DNA of 64,000 bases from an uncultured Eubacteriales bacterium (GCA_905211265.1 CAJMAC010000004.1:51886-115885); one strand, 5' to 3'. Shown: positions 7,852-16,951, numbered from the stretch's first letter. Program-made: numbers and translations. The notes: generated by a model not told the origin, from the letters alone.

Positions 7852-9261
7852 TTATCTTGCTTTTATTTTATTATATTGTGCGGTAACATTATCTGATAAT
7901 TGATCACTTATATTTTCTAATTCTGCAATATTTTGATAATATGAATCATATCTTTGGTGAGTTTTATCATTTCTTGCTTGATTTAATTTTAAGTAAACTC
8001 TTGATAAGTTGGCTTTTATTTTTTCAGTTTCTTCTTCAGATAAATTATCTTTATTTTCTTCGAGTAATTGCTTTGCTACTTCAATGTTTTCTCTTGCTTT
8101 ATCTACTATTTTACTTTCTGGTGTTTTAACTATTCCACCAATTAAATTACTGATTGTATCTCCAATGTTTGTATTCTTTTTTTCTGCTTTTGCTTTTATT
8201 TCAAGTAATTTTTGTGCTGTTATATTTTTTAATCCTAAGATTATTCTTAGTCCTTTTTTTAGTTTTAGTTTTGTTTCTAATAAGAAGTTAGAATGAGTTT
8301 CTACTAAGGTTAAATCATCTGAAGTAGGTACTGTTAATTCTTGAGATGTATTTTTTGGTTGCTCTTGTAATTTTTCTACTTCTATATTATTTGGAGTATC
8401 TTCTTTAATTTCTTCTATTTCAAAACTAATTGGTTTATTGTTTTGTAATGGTTTATCATCAACTTTATTTTCTTGTTTTACAGGAAATGGTATGTCTATT
8501 TTTTTAGTTTGTTCCTCTGTTACTATAGGTTCCACATCTACTGTTTGTATTTTTTCACTTAATTTATCTTCAATACTATTTAATGAACTATTTATATTTT
8601 TTACTTTTTTAAGAAATTCATTATCTTGTTGTTCTTCATTATCTTTTTTATCTTCTTGTTTTATTAAATTATCTTCTTTTTCTATTTGTTTAATATCACT
8701 ATATAGTCCTTTTTCATTTAGAATTAGTTGTTTTCTAGTTTCTAATTCGTTTACTTGTTTTATATTTTTATTAATTATTTCTCTTATTACTCTTTGTTCT
8801 TCTTTTTCTAATGAACCTTCGTTTAATATTTTTAATCTACGATCGATTCCTGATTGTAATTTTTCTATTTGTTTATCTATATTGTTTATTTCAGGTATTC
8901 TTGATAATACGTATTCTTTTCTTTCTTTTAGTTTAATACGCATATTATCTATTCTTTGATTTTCTATAATTTGTTCATTATTTTTGTCTATTATTTTTCT
9001 TTTAATATCTTCAATTTCACTAAGTATTTTTTCTTTATCTTTTAAATTATTAATTTCTACTTCTTCAGATAGAATTGTTAATCTTAGTGGTAAGTTTTTA
9101 GGATTATATTTATCTAAATTACTTGGTAAGATATTATTTAAAGAATTTTCTTTGATTAGTTTAAACAATGGTAATAATAAGTCATTTCTTTCTTGATTTT
9201 TTGAAGATAATCTTTTTTCTAATTTTTCTATTTCTTGTTTTATTTCGATATAACTATTCAT
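7852..9261 (-). CDS. Long coiled-coil protein of unknown function
   Basis: 469 residues, very rich in Lys, Glu, Asn and Ile, with no signal peptide or membrane segment. Heptad-like helices occupy about residues 1-215. A Pro/Glu/Thr/Asn-rich linker follows (about 235-320), then a second helical part with KLKKGLRIILGLKNITAQKLL near 335 and a final helical hairpin to 469. GGTGAG upstream supports the start. It lies 22 bases after arcC and 11 bases before the 84-residue gene. The function is unknown; a structural or scaffold role is only a guess from composition. Confidence 0.7.
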   Translation of the reverse strand: MNSYIEIKQEIEKLEKRLSSKNQERNDLLLPLFKLIKENSLNNILPSNLDKYNPKNLPLRLTILSEEVEINNLKDKEKILSEIEDIKRKIIDKNNEQIIENQRIDNMRIKLKERKEYVLSRIPEINNIDKQIEKLQSGIDRRLKILNEGSLEKEEQRVIREIINKNIKQVNELETRKQLILNEKGLYSDIKQIEKEDNLIKQEDKKDNEEQQDNEFLKKVKNINSSLNSIEDKLSEKIQTVDVEPIVTEEQTKKIDIPFPVKQENKVDDKPLQNNKPISFEIEEIKEDTPNNIEVEKLQEQPKNTSQELTVPTSDDLTLVETHSNFLLETKLKLKKGLRIILGLKNITAQKLLEIKAKAEKKNTNIGDTISNLIGGIVKTPESKIVDKARENIEVAKQLLEENKDNLSEEETEKIKANLSRVYLKLNQARNDKTHQRYDSYYQNIAELENISDQLSDNVTAQYNKIKAR

Positions 9262-9283
9262 ACTAGCTCACCATTACTTTCTA

Positions 9284-10219
9284 TTAGTCTTTTGTTATAA
9301 CAGTTCCTGTTTGTCCTTTTAAGGCTTGAATTGCTTTGTCTAATGATGTTATTATTGCTTTTCCTTGTGGGAAGTTTTCTACAAAGTTTAGACATGCTTC
9401 AACTTTTGGTAGCATACTTCCTTTAGCAAATTCTCCTTGGCCAATATATTTTCTTGCCTCAATATCTGTTAAGGTATCTAAGGCTTGTTCGTTTTCTTTA
9501 TTAAAGTTTATATATACTTTTTCTACTGCAGTTAAAATAAGTAAAATATCAGCATTTAATTGAGTAGCTAATTTGGCACTTGATAAATCTTTATCTATTA
9601 CGGCATCTACTCCTTTATAACCTTCTTCTGTTTTGATTACAGGAATTCCTCCTCCTCCAACAGAAATTACTACTGTATTTGAATCTACTAATTTTTTAAT
9701 AGTATTTAATTCTATAATGTTGATTGGTTTTGGAGAAGGTACTACTCTACGATAACCTCTTCCTGCATCTTCAACAAAAGTATATCCTTTTTCTTTTACT
9801 ATTTTGTCTGCTTCTTCTTTGGAGTAGAACATTCCTACTGGTTTAGTTGGATTATTAAATGCTTTATCTGAACTTGATACTTCAACTTGGGTTACTATGG
9901 TTACACAATCTTCTTTTATGTTACTCTTTCTTAATTCTTCACTTATTGATTGTTGTAAATGATATCCTATATAACCTTGACTCATTGCACCACATTCTGC
10001 GAACGGCATACTAGGAGTTCCTGCATTACCGGCATGAGCAAAATCCATTGCTAGATTAATCATTCCTACTTGTGGACCATTACCATGCGCTATTATTACT
10101 TGATGTCCTTCTTTTACTATTTCTACAATGCTTTTAGCAGTTTCTTTTACTAATTTTAATTGTTCTTCTGGAGTTTTACCTAAGGCATTACCTCCAAGTG
10201 CTATTACTATTTTACTCAT
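9284..10219 (-). CDS. arcC: Carbamate kinase
   Basis: 311 residues, the normal length. The enzyme makes ATP and carbamate from carbamoyl phosphate and ADP, the energy-yielding last step of arginine deiminase catabolism. Family motifs are visible: ALGGNALG at the N-terminus, AHGNGPQVG near residue 45, VVISVGGGGIPV near 195, VDAVIDKDLSSAKLA near 215 and a KGSMLPKVEA stretch near 270. It lies about 24 kb from the two arcA-arcB pairs in this window, which is unusual because arcC usually sits beside them. It is first in an operon with two unknown genes and has its own promoter. Confidence 0.96.
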   Translation of the reverse strand: MSKIVIALGGNALGKTPEEQLKLVKETAKSIVEIVKEGHQVIIAHGNGPQVGMINLAMDFAHAGNAGTPSMPFAECGAMSQGYIGYHLQQSISEELRKSNIKEDCVTIVTQVEVSSSDKAFNNPTKPVGMFYSKEEADKIVKEKGYTFVEDAGRGYRRVVPSPKPINIIELNTIKKLVDSNTVVISVGGGGIPVIKTEEGYKGVDAVIDKDLSSAKLATQLNADILLILTAVEKVYINFNKENEQALDTLTDIEARKYIGQGEFAKGSMLPKVEACLNFVENFPQGKAIITSLDKAIQALKGQTGTVITKD

Positions 10220-10240
10220 TTTATCATACCTTTCATAGTA

Positions 10241-10269
10241 ATTATATCATTTTAACTAGTTTTAGTAAA
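10241..10269 (-). promoter_or_regulatory. Promoter of arcC operon
   Basis: TTTACT (10269-10264), a 17-base spacer and TATAAT (10246-10241) on the minus strand lie about 25 bases before the arcC start. AAAGGTATG serves as the ribosome binding site. Confidence 0.5.
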
Positions 10270-10293
10270 TAATTTTATTAAAATTTATAATTT

Positions 10294-10378
10294 AATTTTG
10301 AAACTTTAAGTTCAAAATTACTTTTTAATAACCTTAGGTATTAAAAAACCTTGGAATAGCTTTTTAGTTATGGAAAGG
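10294..10378. repeat. Triple-hairpin intergenic element, copy 2 (3' of nifJ)
   Basis: The fold is the same as copy 1. Hairpin 1 has arms 10294-10302 and 10311-10319 (AATTTTGAA/TTCAAAATT). Relative to copies 1 and 3, two pairs have changed on both sides (G-C to A-T). Hairpin 2 has arms 10321-10330 and 10339-10348, and hairpin 3 spans 10349-10378 with CCTT/AAGG outside. It starts 13 bases after the nifJ stop codon. Confidence 0.8.
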
Positions 10379-10391
10379 AAAAAAGAAAGAA

Positions 10392-13300
10392 TTAATCTTC
10401 TTTCCTATTATCTTGAACTTTATAATAATTATATCTAGATATTGCCCATTCTTTTTGATTATCTAGTATTTTGTCACAATCTTTTGGATTTATTTGTTTA
10501 AGATTTGCATATCTATTTTCAGTCATTAAAAACTCATCATATTTATCAAAGTTTGGTTTGGAATCCATAGTTAATTCTTTAATATCAGGATTATATCTAA
10601 ATGTTATAAAGTAACCACATTCTGTTGCTAAATAAGCATTTGTTTGGCTATGTTCCATTCCTTGTTTTATACCATGCTCAATACATGGAGAGTATGCAAT
10701 TATTAATGATGGTCCATTGTGGTTTGTTGCTTCTTTTAATACTTTTAGGTATTGTTCTTGATTATAACCTATATTAGTTTGTGCTACATAAACATTTGGA
10801 TAACACATAGCCATTCTTGCTAAGTCTTTTTTATAATTCTTTTTACCATTGGAAGTAAATGATGCAATTGAGCCTAAATTACTTGATTTTGATGATTGTC
10901 CTCCGGTATTAGAGTATACTTCGGTATCTAGTACTAAGATATTTATATTTTCATTGGTAGATAATACATGGTCTAATCCACCGAATCCTATATCATAAGC
11001 AAATCCATCTCCACCGATTATCCACATTGATTTTGGTACAATATAGTCTTTTAATTTTTCTAGATATGGATGAGAATTATAATCTATTTTATCTTTTACT
11101 TCTTTACATATTTCATAATTATCCATATTATTTATCCATTTTTTAAATAATGGTGTCATATTATCTTCCATATATTTTTTTATTTTATTTCTTTTTACAT
11201 TTATTCCTGTTTTAATACCTAATCCATACTCAGAATTATCTTCGAATAAACTACTTGCCCAAGGTATATTATATGCGATTGATGGCATACTTGCACTATA
11301 TATGGAAGAACATCCTGTAGCATTAGCAATTATTATGTTATCTGAAAACATTCTTGTAAGATTAGTTAAATATGGTGTTTCTCCACAACCTGCACATGCT
11401 CCAGAAAACTCAAATTTTGGTTCTTTCATGCTTATGCTTTTTACATTTAATGTAGGTAATGCTTTTTCACTATTTAAGTTGTTTTTTACTAAGTAATCAA
11501 ATTCTTGATTAGTAAATTCTTCTTTATTATATGGTTTCATAGTTAAGGCTTTTTTACCTAATTTACCAGGACAAGCATTTACACATACTCCACATCCTGT
11601 ACAATCTTTATATGAAACTGATACTACATAGTTTGTATCCTTTGGTAAGATACTTGGTATAGAATCAACAGCATTATTATTTTTATCTATAACATATGGT
11701 CTTATTACGCCATGAGGACATGCAAAGGCACATTTTCCACATTGAATACAATTTTCTTTTATCCAACAAGGTACATTTTCTGCAATTTCTCTTTTTTCTT
11801 TATCTGTTGTATGTTTAACTATTCCTTGCTTTTTATCTAGAAATGCACTTACTGGTAAGTTATCTCCATGTAATTTATTTATTGTTTCATAGAAATCTAA
11901 TTCTTCGTTTGGTATTTTTAATTTTGACCAAGTACTATCTACTTCGATTTCATTAATATATTTATCTGATACTTCGACTATTTTATTATTGATATCTACT
12001 ATTTTTTGTCCTTTATGTTTAAATCTAGTTTCATTAGTTTCTTTCATTATTTGTTTTACTTTATTAATTGGCATAATACCTATTATTTTAAAGATACATA
12101 CTTCCATACAGGTACTTATTTTATTTTTAAGTCCTAATTCATTTGCTATTTTATAGGCGTCTATGGTAAATAATTTTAAGTTTTTATCAGATATTATTTT
12201 CTTTATTTTATTAGGTAATGAGGTAATTAATTCATTACTATTTAGATTGGTATTTAAAAGTACTATGCCATTATCTTTGATATTATCTAAGACATCATAT
12301 TTATAAATGTAGGTATCTTTGGAGATTACTACTAAGGATGGATTTTCTACATAATAAGATGACATTATTGTATTTTTACTTATTCTTAAGTGACTTCTGG
12401 TTACTCCACCAGACTTTTTAGAATCATATTGGAAGTATCCTTGGACATAGTTTTTAGTATGATTTCCTATTATTTTTATTATATCTTTGGATGTTGATAC
12501 CATTCCGTCTGAACCAAAACCATAGAATAAGTATTCTATATTTCCTGTATCTATTTTAAAGTTATTATCTACTTTTAAACTTAATTTTGTTACATCATCA
12601 TTTATACTTATAGTAAAGTTGTTTTTATTTTTTTCTTTTAAATTTGTGTATACTGCCATAATATCTCTTGGGGTAGTATTTTTAGAAGATAGTCCGTAGC
12701 GTCCTCCAATAATTTTTATTTCTTTATCTTTAAGAGCATTTACGATATCTAAATATAGTGGTTCTCCAATTGAACCTGGTTCTTTTGTTCTATCTAATAC
12801 TGCAATATTTGTTACTGTTTTAGGTAAAACTTTTTGTAAATATGTGGAAGAAAATGGTCTATATAGATGTACTTCGATTAATCCTAAATCTTGGTCATTT
12901 AGATAATTAAGTAATTCTTTTATGGTATTACATACACTTCCCATTGCTACAATTACATATTTTGCTTTTTTAGAACCATAGTAATTAAATGGTTTATAGT
13001 CTGTTTTTTCTAATTTATTTATTTTTTCCATATAGTCTGATACGATATCTGGTACATTTAGATAGTCTGTATTTCTTGACTCTGTATGTTGAAAATAGAT
13101 ATCTTCATTTTCTGCAGTTCCTCTTGTGTTGGGATTTTCATTATTCATTTGTCTATTTCTAAAGTTATCAAGGGCTTTTTTATCTATCATTTTTTCTATT
13201 CTGTTATAATCCATTAATTTTATTTTATTTATTTCATGACTTGTTCTAAAACCATCGAAGAAATGTACAAATGGTAATGATGATGATATTGCTGAAAGGT

Positions 13301-13766
13301 GTGCTACTGCAGATAAATGGTATGCTTCAGTGGGATTAGAAGACGCTAACATACATACTCCAGTTTGTCTTACGGCATATACATCTTGATGGTCTCCGAA
13401 TATTGATAAAGCATGAGTAGATAAACTTCTTGCTGCTACATGAAGGACTCCTGGTAACATTTCTCCTGCCATTTTATATAATGATGGTATCATAAGTAAT
13501 AATCCTTGGCTTGCTGTAAATGTTGTTGCTAAAACTCCTGAATTTAAGGCACCATGCACTAAAGCTACTGCACCTTGTTCTGATTGCATTTCTATTACTT
13601 TTGTTTTATTATTAAAGAAATTTAATTCTTCGGTATTACTAATTAAATCTACTTTTTCTGCCATTGGGGAAGCTGGTGTTATGGGATATATTCCGCATAC
13701 TTCACTAAATTTATATGCTACATTTGCTACTGCTTCATTGGCATCCATTGTTTTAAATTTATTCAT
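10392..13766 (-). CDS. nifJ: Pyruvate:ferredoxin (flavodoxin) oxidoreductase, single chain
   Basis: 1124 residues, slightly short of the usual 1170-1200. The enzyme oxidises pyruvate with CoA to acetyl-CoA and CO2, passing electrons to ferredoxin or flavodoxin under anaerobic conditions. Domain order is the pyruvate-binding domain with YPITPASPMAE (about residue 22), the gamma domain, two 4Fe-4S motifs (CIQCGKCAFACP near 690 and CTGCGVCVNACP near 745), then a thiamine diphosphate domain with CAGCGETPY near 815 and GDGFAYDIGFGGLDH near 955. A monocistronic unit is likely: it has its own promoter, and triple-hairpin copy 2 follows the stop. No ferredoxin gene is adjacent. Confidence 0.97.
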   Translation of the reverse strand: MNKFKTMDANEAVANVAYKFSEVCGIYPITPASPMAEKVDLISNTEELNFFNNKTKVIEMQSEQGAVALVHGALNSGVLATTFTASQGLLLMIPSLYKMAGEMLPGVLHVAARSLSTHALSIFGDHQDVYAVRQTGVCMLASSNPTEAYHLSAVAHLSAISSSLPFVHFFDGFRTSHEINKIKLMDYNRIEKMIDKKALDNFRNRQMNNENPNTRGTAENEDIYFQHTESRNTDYLNVPDIVSDYMEKINKLEKTDYKPFNYYGSKKAKYVIVAMGSVCNTIKELLNYLNDQDLGLIEVHLYRPFSSTYLQKVLPKTVTNIAVLDRTKEPGSIGEPLYLDIVNALKDKEIKIIGGRYGLSSKNTTPRDIMAVYTNLKEKNKNNFTISINDDVTKLSLKVDNNFKIDTGNIEYLFYGFGSDGMVSTSKDIIKIIGNHTKNYVQGYFQYDSKKSGGVTRSHLRISKNTIMSSYYVENPSLVVISKDTYIYKYDVLDNIKDNGIVLLNTNLNSNELITSLPNKIKKIISDKNLKLFTIDAYKIANELGLKNKISTCMEVCIFKIIGIMPINKVKQIMKETNETRFKHKGQKIVDINNKIVEVSDKYINEIEVDSTWSKLKIPNEELDFYETINKLHGDNLPVSAFLDKKQGIVKHTTDKEKREIAENVPCWIKENCIQCGKCAFACPHGVIRPYVIDKNNNAVDSIPSILPKDTNYVVSVSYKDCTGCGVCVNACPGKLGKKALTMKPYNKEEFTNQEFDYLVKNNLNSEKALPTLNVKSISMKEPKFEFSGACAGCGETPYLTNLTRMFSDNIIIANATGCSSIYSASMPSIAYNIPWASSLFEDNSEYGLGIKTGINVKRNKIKKYMEDNMTPLFKKWINNMDNYEICKEVKDKIDYNSHPYLEKLKDYIVPKSMWIIGGDGFAYDIGFGGLDHVLSTNENINILVLDTEVYSNTGGQSSKSSNLGSIASFTSNGKKNYKKDLARMAMCYPNVYVAQTNIGYNQEQYLKVLKEATNHNGPSLIIAYSPCIEHGIKQGMEHSQTNAYLATECGYFITFRYNPDIKELTMDSKPNFDKYDEFLMTENRYANLKQINPKDCDKILDNQKEWAISRYNYYKVQDNRKED

Positions 13767-13792
13767 ATAATCACATCCTTTTTTCTATTATA

Positions 13793-13821
13793 ATTATATA
13801 ATAAAGATATGATTATTACAA
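13793..13821 (-). promoter_or_regulatory. Promoter of nifJ
   Basis: TTGTAA (13821-13816), a 17-base spacer and TATAAT (13798-13793) lie on the minus strand upstream of nifJ. A second TATAAT-like hexamer lies at 13792-13787. AAAGGATGTG is the ribosome binding site. Confidence 0.6.
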
Positions 13822-13885
13822 GCAAATTATTTAAAAAGGATAATTTTTATTGGTTAGTAAATTTTATTTTATTTATTTGAAATTA

Positions 13886-13922
13886 TATAAAAAGGCTTAA
13901 CTTTCTTTACAAGTTAAGCCTT
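13886..13922 (-). terminator. Terminator overlapping the lipoprotein stop codon
   Basis: A perfect 12-bp stem, AAGGCTTAACTT (13892-13903) with AAGTTAAGCCTT (13911-13922), is followed by T-rich sequence on the minus strand. The stop codon at 13899-13897 lies inside the stem, so the last codons encode the hairpin. Confidence 0.85.
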
Positions 13923-14457
13923 GATTTGAATAAGTATCTTTTATTTTGGTATAACTTCTATCAACATTAAATCTTTTTATGTCAGTATCATTAATTGTAG
14001 TTAAATCTAGGTCGTACATTACTTTATAACTATTATTGGTATTATCTTCTATTTTTGAGGTAAAACCTTTAATGTTAGTATTATTTATTTGGTTTGTATG
14101 TCTATCTTTTATACCAGAAAGATCTAATATTGTATTATAAACTCCACCGATAATATCATCTACTGTGTCTCCGACTACACCATCTACTATACCATTATTA
14201 TCAGTATTTGTGGTGTTATCACTAGTTGTACCATCAGTACCTGTATTAACTCCATCGGTATATTCTTTTTGGTTATAATTATAGGTAATAGTTACATGGG
14301 TTACGGTGTCATTTTTATAGGTTACTTTATATTCTGTACCACTAGTTAGTCCGTTATATGTATTTTCTCTTGTACAAGTCATTACTTTTTCATCATTACA
14401 ACCTGTTAAAAGTAATAGTAAACTTATACTTAATATTAGATATGTTGTTTTTTTCAT
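13897..14457 (-). CDS. Small lipoprotein of unknown function
   Basis: 186 residues. The signal peptide ends in a lipobox LLTGC, so Cys20 should be lipidated and the protein anchored outside the membrane. A short beta-rich stretch (about 25-60) is followed by a Thr/Asn/Asp-rich low-complexity linker (about 65-110) and a second folded part. Family unknown. I chose the ATG at 14457 because GAAAGGAG lies upstream and the signal peptide begins there; the open frame extends 24 codons further without a site. It lies downstream of asnS with about 60 bases between. Confidence 0.75.
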   Translation of the reverse strand: MKKTTYLILSISLLLLLTGCNDEKVMTCTRENTYNGLTSGTEYKVTYKNDTVTHVTITYNYNQKEYTDGVNTGTDGTTSDNTTNTDNNGIVDGVVGDTVDDIIGGVYNTILDLSGIKDRHTNQINNTNIKGFTSKIEDNTNNSYKVMYDLDLTTINDTDIKRFNVDRSYTKIKDTYSNQGLTCKES

Positions 14458-14518
14458 AATTACTCCTTTCATATATAGTATGGAGTAAATTTTTAGAAAA
14501 ATACATTTTTTTATTTTT

Positions 14519-15889
14519 TTAAAATTCACAGTTATTTGGAGTTCTTGGATATGGTATTACATCTCTTATATTTTCTACGCCAGTTAGATAGATTAATAAT
14601 CTTTCAAATCCCATACCAAATCCTGAATGGACACATCCTCCAAATTTTCTTAAATTTAAGTACCAATCCATTCCTTCTTCTGGCATATTTAATTCTTTCA
14701 TTCTTTGAATTAATTTTTCGTAATTCTCTTCTCTTTGAGAACCTCCCATTAATTCTCCTGCACCTGGAACTTCTAAGTCTACTGCTGCAACAGTTTTTCC
14801 ATCTGGATTTTGTTTCATGTAAAATGCTTTAATATCTTTTGGCCAATCTGTTATAAATACTGGGCCGTTAAAGTGTTCTGTAATATATTTTTCATGTTCT
14901 TTGGCTATGTCTTCACCATATTCAGGAGCAAACTCCCAATCTACTTTTGCTTCTTTTAATATTGTGATTACATCGTGATGTTTTATTCTTGTAAAGTGAC
15001 TATTTACTAATTTTGTTAATTTTTCTATTAATCCTTTTTCTACAAATTTATCAAAGAATTCCATTTCTGTTGGACAATTATCTAATACATATTTTACTAC
15101 ATATTTTAGCATTCCTTCCATAACATCCATGTCACCATTTAAGTCACAAAATGCTATTTCTGGTTCAATCATCCAAAATTCTGAAGCGTGTGTTTTTGTA
15201 TTTGAATTTTCTGCTCTAAAAGTTGGACCAAAGGTATAGATTTTCTTGTATGCCATTGCAAATGTTTCTCCTTGTAGTTGTCCTGATACTGTTAGGGCAG
15301 TTGGTTTTCCAAAGAAATCTTTTGAATAATCTACTTTTCCTGTTTCAGCAATTTTGTTTAAATCTAATGTTGTTACTTGGAACATTTCTCCTGCTCCTTC
15401 ACAATCTGATGCTGTAATTAATGGTGTATGTACATATACATAGTTATTTTCTTGGAAATATTTATGTATTGCATATGCTGCTACACTTCTTACTTTAAAT
15501 ACTGCTTGAAATAAGTTTGTTCTTGGTCTAAGGTACGCTATTTCTCTTAGGTATTCTCTTGTTGGTCTACCTTTAGCTTGTAATGGATAATCATCTGGAC
15601 AATCTCCTTCAAGAGTTAATTCTTCAAGTGTTAGTTCAAATTTTTGCCCTTCTTTTGGGGAAGTAATAAGTGTTCCTTTAACAGTTACTGCACTTCCTAA
15701 TTTTATTTTTGTTATGTCTTCGAAGGTTGGTAAATTATCTTCATATACTACTTGTAAGCCATTAAAAGTTGTACCATCATGTAAGTCAATAAAACCAAAA
15801 TGTGCTTGTTTTCTATGACTTCTTACCCATCCTTGCACTGTGATTTTCTCTCCAATATGATCACTAACATATAATTCTTTAATATCCAT
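14519..15889 (-). CDS. asnS: Asparaginyl-tRNA synthetase
   Basis: 456 residues, normal length for this class IIb enzyme, which charges tRNA-Asn. It has an N-terminal OB-fold anticodon domain (VQGWVRSHR near residue 20), then the catalytic core with the motif 2 region TFRAENSNTKTHASEFWMIE near 225 and motif 3 GFGMGFERLLIYLTG near 425. The SNTKTHASEF form is typical of AsnRS rather than AspRS. TAGGAGG precedes the ATG at 15889. It lies 10 bases after an XRE regulator gene and is probably cotranscribed with it. No T-box leader was seen. Confidence 0.96.
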   Translation of the reverse strand: MDIKELYVSDHIGEKITVQGWVRSHRKQAHFGFIDLHDGTTFNGLQVVYEDNLPTFEDITKIKLGSAVTVKGTLITSPKEGQKFELTLEELTLEGDCPDDYPLQAKGRPTREYLREIAYLRPRTNLFQAVFKVRSVAAYAIHKYFQENNYVYVHTPLITASDCEGAGEMFQVTTLDLNKIAETGKVDYSKDFFGKPTALTVSGQLQGETFAMAYKKIYTFGPTFRAENSNTKTHASEFWMIEPEIAFCDLNGDMDVMEGMLKYVVKYVLDNCPTEMEFFDKFVEKGLIEKLTKLVNSHFTRIKHHDVITILKEAKVDWEFAPEYGEDIAKEHEKYITEHFNGPVFITDWPKDIKAFYMKQNPDGKTVAAVDLEVPGAGELMGGSQREENYEKLIQRMKELNMPEEGMDWYLNLRKFGGCVHSGFGMGFERLLIYLTGVENIRDVIPYPRTPNNCEF

Positions 15890-15899
15890 AATTTTCCTC

Positions 15900-16256
15900 C
15901 TAGTTCATCATTTTTTTGTTTATTAAGTTTACATATCTTTTGGTATCTGTAGTTAATTTTGTGTATAGATTACTATAATGTCTTAATTCCATAATTAAGT
16001 TTATGTCATCTTGTGATATGGAACCAACAAATTCTCTAGAATTAGTACTTCTAATTAAAGCTTCTCTTCCTAGTAAGTAATCAGTTGATGTACCAAATAA
16101 TTCAGCCATCATTTCAAATGTTTCTAGACTTGGTAATCTTGTTCCACTTTCATAACCACATACTGATACTTTTGTTACTCCGATGATTTCTCCAAGTTGT
16201 TGTTGTGATAACCCTTTTTTAATTCTTTGTTCTTTAATCCTTTTACTAATTAACAT
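15900..16256 (-). CDS. XRE-family helix-turn-helix regulator
   Basis: 118 residues. The N-terminal 55 residues form a Cro/CI-type HTH: KEQRIKKGLSQQQLGEIIG, then VSVCGYESGTRLPSLETF, then a TSTDYLLGRE end typical of XRE repressors. The C-terminal half is helical and probably dimerises. I chose the ATG at 16256, eight bases after AAAGGA; the ATG at 16265 directly abuts that site. It lies between ssb and asnS. A 12-bp palindrome that overlaps the likely -10 of its promoter is a candidate autoregulatory operator. Confidence 0.85.
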   Translation of the reverse strand: MLISKRIKEQRIKKGLSQQQLGEIIGVTKVSVCGYESGTRLPSLETFEMMAELFGTSTDYLLGREALIRSTNSREFVGSISQDDINLIMELRHYSNLYTKLTTDTKRYVNLINKKMMN

Positions 16257-16310
16257 TAAAATCATTCCTTTAAAGTGTTTAAAACAAAAAGTTATCTTCC
16301 TGTTAATTAA

Positions 16311-16322
16311 TATTGTACAATA
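16311..16322. promoter_or_regulatory. Candidate operator/-10 region of the XRE gene
   Basis: TATTGTACAATA is a perfect 12-bp palindrome about 55 bases upstream of the XRE start. On the minus strand it contains an extended -10 (TG.TACAAT form), with TATACA 17 bases further up. A repressor bound here would block the promoter. Confidence 0.4.
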
Positions 16323-16400
16323 ATTTTTTAAAAATGTATACTATTTATGGATATTTTTTTAATATTTATTGTAATTTTTGATAGAACTTAATAATATTAC

Positions 16401-16754
16401 TCATTCTTTTTCTTCTTCATCATCGTTTCTTTTTTTAGCAGAGGTTAAAAATGTTACTTTTTCTGCAACTATTTCTGTTTTCTTTTTCTTTGTGCCGTCG
16501 TCTGATTCAATCATGCGAGTTTGTACTCTACCTTTTACTCCAAGCATATCACCAGTTTTACAATATTCAGTGGTGTTTTCTGCAATAGTAGTCCATAGTG
16601 TGCATTCTAAGAAGTCTGTGTCATATTCACCATTAATATTTTTGTAATTTCTTGGTACTGCTAATGTTATTGTAGTTGTAGATTTGCCATTTTCTGTTAC
16701 TCTTAATTCGGGTGTCTTTGCTAATCTTCCAACTAAAATTATTTGATTAACCAT
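16401..16754 (-). CDS. ssb: Single-stranded DNA-binding protein, short form
   Basis: 117 residues. The OB fold is clear from MVNQIILVGRLAKTPELR at the start, FLECTLWTTIAENTTEYC near residue 52 and a GRVQTR strand near 75. SSB coats single-stranded DNA in replication and repair. The tail is short and acidic (NDDEEEKE) but lacks the usual final DIPF-type tip that recruits partner proteins. I chose the ATG at 16754 because AAGGAGGG lies upstream; the frame stays open 38 codons further, into the previous gene's terminator. It is not beside rpsF and rpsR, the usual setting of the main ssb. Confidence 0.93.
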   Translation of the reverse strand: MVNQIILVGRLAKTPELRVTENGKSTTTITLAVPRNYKNINGEYDTDFLECTLWTTIAENTTEYCKTGDMLGVKGRVQTRMIESDDGTKKKKTEIVAEKVTFLTSAKKRNDDEEEKE

Positions 16755-16775
16755 AATATCCCTCCTTTCAAGTGC

Positions 16776-16804
16776 AGTGTAACAAATTGACATATTTTTT
16801 GCAA
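16776..16804 (-). promoter_or_regulatory. Promoter of ssb
   Basis: TTGCAA (16804-16799), a 17-base spacer and TACACT with an extended TG (16781-16776) lie on the minus strand, about 20 bases before the chosen ssb start. The position rules out the longer reading of the frame. Confidence 0.5.
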
Positions 16805-16829
16805 ATAGGTGAAAAAGTTTTTTAGACAT

Positions 16830-16866
16830 AAAAAAACGCCCAAAAGAAGTTTTTCTCCTTAAGGGC
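16830..16866 (-). terminator. Terminator between the amidase and ssb
   Basis: On the minus strand GCCC...GGGC (16866-16863 and 16841-16838) encloses AAGGAG/CTTCTT and is followed by seven T. It separates the amidase transcript from the ssb promoter. Confidence 0.8.
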
Positions 16867-16880
16867 AAAATCCCTTTTTA

Positions 16881-16900
16881 TTATAACATGTATGTTATAA
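16881..16900. repeat. Short inverted repeat downstream of the amidase gene
   Basis: TTATAACAT and ATGTTATAA are perfect arms around two bases. The pair is enclosed by CCTTTTT (16872-16878) and AAAAAGG (16911-16917). It may be part of an extended terminator structure or a protein-binding site; nothing distinguishes these. Confidence 0.4.
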
Positions 16901-16951
16901 TTTGCGGTTTAAAAAGGTTTTTTGGGTATTTTTATTAATTTTACATAAATT

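Noticed and set aside
8009..8959. Several plus-strand reading frames rich in Leu, Phe and Ser opposite the coiled-coil gene
   Set aside because: These mirror the AT-rich coding strand of the real gene, lack ribosome binding sites and have composition typical of antisense shadows.
16755..16868. N-terminal extension of SSB
   Set aside because: The extra 38 codons cover the ssb promoter and the preceding terminator, and SSB proteins begin at MVNQ or similar.
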